Source: a bacterium
GTDB taxonomy: Bacteria > Bacillota > Clostridia > Oscillospirales > Acutalibacteraceae
NCBI GenBank assembly: GCA_022774755.1
Contig: JALFLK010000010.1
Location: 1 to 64,000 of the forward strand
DNA length: 64,000 nucleotides
Direction: 5' to 3'
The position numbers and the translations under genes were made by a program. A model generated the notes under the pieces. It ran no database searches. It had not been told where the DNA came from and was given only the letters and a program-made list of their open reading frames with translations. Positions 62,543 to 64,000 of this stretch are shown in pieces; within the stretch, counting starts at the first letter, position 1, and each line of letters starts with the position of its first letter.

Positions 62543-63408
62543 TGAGAACAGCAAGCAACTGGAAGGATTACGAGCTTATTGACGCCTGTAACGGCGAAAG
62601 GCTTGAGCGTTGGGGAGATATTATTTTAATAAGACCCGACCCTCAGATTATCTGGACAACAGATAAGAAAAATCCCCTGTGGAAAAATGCCCACGCAAGG
62701 TACAACAGAAGCAACAAGGGCGGAGGCGCATGGCAGGTTTATAAAAAACTTCCAAACCGCTGGAGTGTAAATTACGGCGATTTGGTTTTTAACATTAAGC
62801 CTATGGGCTTTAAGCATACGGGAGTGTTCCCCGAGCAGGCGGTAAACTGGGACTTTGTTAAAGAAAAAATTAAATCTGAAAAACGGGAGCTTAAAATTCT
62901 TAATCTTTTCGGATATACAGGGTGCGCTACCCTTTCGGCTATGAACGCAGGAGCGTTTGTGTGCCATGTTGACGCCTCTAAGGGTATGGTTCAGTGGGCT
63001 AAGGAAAACGCCGTGTCGAGCAATATTGCGGACAAGCCCGTCAGGTGGATTGTGGACGACTGTATAAAGTTTGTATCAAGAGAAATCCGCAGAGGCAATA
63101 AGTACGACGGAATAATTATGGATCCGCCTTCTTACGGACGGGGACCCGGCGGAGAAGTATGGAAGCTTGAGGAACAGCTTTATTCTCTTGTGGAATTATG
63201 CAGAAACGTACTTTCCGACGACCCTGTGTTTTTTATACTGAATTCATACACAACCGGGCTTTCCCCTGCCGTGATGGAGTATCTGCTGGGTGTGCTTTTG
63301 CAAAAGCCTTTCGGCGGAAAAGTATCGTCGAATGAAATCGGTTTGCCTGTTACGGAAACCGGATTTGTCCTGCCCTGCGGGTCAACGGCAATTTGGGAAA
63401 AGCAGTAA
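62542..63408 (+). CDS. Class I SAM-dependent methyltransferase (RlmI-like)
   Basis: [58 protein letters not shown]. Confidence 0.88.
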   Translation: MRTASNWKDYELIDACNGERLERWGDIILIRPDPQIIWTTDKKNPLWKNAHARYNRSNKGGGAWQVYKKLPNRWSVNYGDLVFNIKPMGFKHTGVFPEQAVNWDFVKEKIKSEKRELKILNLFGYTGCATLSAMNAGAFVCHVDASKGMVQWAKENAVSSNIADKPVRWIVDDCIKFVSREIRRGNKYDGIIMDPPSYGRGPGGEVWKLEEQLYSLVELCRNVLSDDPVFFILNSYTTGLSPAVMEYLLGVLLQKPFGGKVSSNEIGLPVTETGFVLPCGSTAIWEKQ

Positions 63409-63430
63409 GACTTCGGTTTGGGAGATATTT

Positions 63431-64000
63431 ATGGAATTTATATCAGCTGAAAATGTTTCGTTTTATTACGATACCGATGATGAACAGCAAAATTCAGTGC
63501 GTCAATACGCCTTAAACGGCGTTGACCTTGAGATAAAAAAAGGCGAGTTTGTGGCGTTGCTCGGCCATAACGGATGCGGAAAATCCACTATGGCAAAACA
63601 GCTAAACGCCATGCTTACTCCCGTTGGCGGCGATATATTCGTGGATTCAGTCAACACAAAGGACGATAAAAAAACCTTTGATATACGCCGAAAGGTGGGG
63701 CTTGTTCTGCAAAATCCCGACAACCAGCTCGTGGCAAGCGTTGTTGAGGAGGATGTGGCTTTCGGTCCGGAAAATTTGGGCATAGAGCCAAAGGAAATCC
63801 GCCGAAGGGTTGACAAGGCGCTTAAAGATGTTGATATGTCCGAATACTCAAAGCACTCGCCCTCAAAATTAAGCGGAGGGCAAAAACAGCGAGTGGCAAT
63901 AGCCGGAATTATTGCTATGGAGCCCGACTGCATTGTTCTTGACGAGCCTACGGCTATGCTTGACCCCAAGGGCAGGCAGGAGGTGCTGGACGCCGTTATA
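63431..64000 (+). CDS. ecfA: Energy-coupling factor transporter ATPase (3' end beyond window)
   Basis: [18 protein letters not shown]..., Walker [49 protein letters not shown]. Confidence 0.93.
   Translation, partial: MEFISAENVSFYYDTDDEQQNSVRQYALNGVDLEIKKGEFVALLGHNGCGKSTMAKQLNAMLTPVGGDIFVDSVNTKDDKKTFDIRRKVGLVLQNPDNQLVASVVEEDVAFGPENLGIEPKEIRRRVDKALKDVDMSEYSKHSPSKLSGGQKQRVAIAGIIAMEPDCIVLDEPTAMLDPKGRQEVLDAVI

Overview
This is a 64 kb chromosomal window from a Clostridia-type Firmicute (probably Ruminococcaceae/Oscillospiraceae-like, inferred from gene content). It is almost entirely core and housekeeping sequence. Main loci in order: (i) a minus-strand V/A-type ATPase operon (G/H-C-I-K-F-E-A-B-D, with D cut by the window edge), preceded by a UPF0210/ACT pair; (ii) galU, a zinc-ribbon membrane protein, prfB, apgM, an AlkD-like gene, an rlmA-like gene and a fucO-like gene; (iii) a self-contained fructose PTS locus (fruR-fruK-fruA-ptsH-ptsI); (iv) ilvB-ilvN-ilvC; (v) ctsR-mcsA-mcsB-clpC behind a promoter with overlapping GTCAAA heptads; (vi) a zinc-ribbon/TPM pair and a GH13 lipoprotein; (vii) a DnaD/DnaC-like pair, tRNA-Gln and tRNA-Pro; (viii) two adjacent ECF S-component genes preceded by a THF and an FMN riboswitch; (ix) a surface-polymer-like block (LicD, GT2, YfhO); (x) LCP protein, a second GH13 with a DUF1653 tail, pyrophosphatase, a decayed mobile-element protein fragment, DUF2804, ruvC-ruvA-ruvB, glmM, a methyltransferase and the start of an EcfA ATPase. 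I found no convincing new defence system, BGC, CRISPR array or intact mobile element. The least explained signals are non-coding: a family of dispersed repeats sharing the core GCTGTCTGCACGRA at gene 3' ends, and a 159-bp MITE-like imperfect palindrome inside the V-ATPase operon with a possible shorter relative upstream of dnaD.
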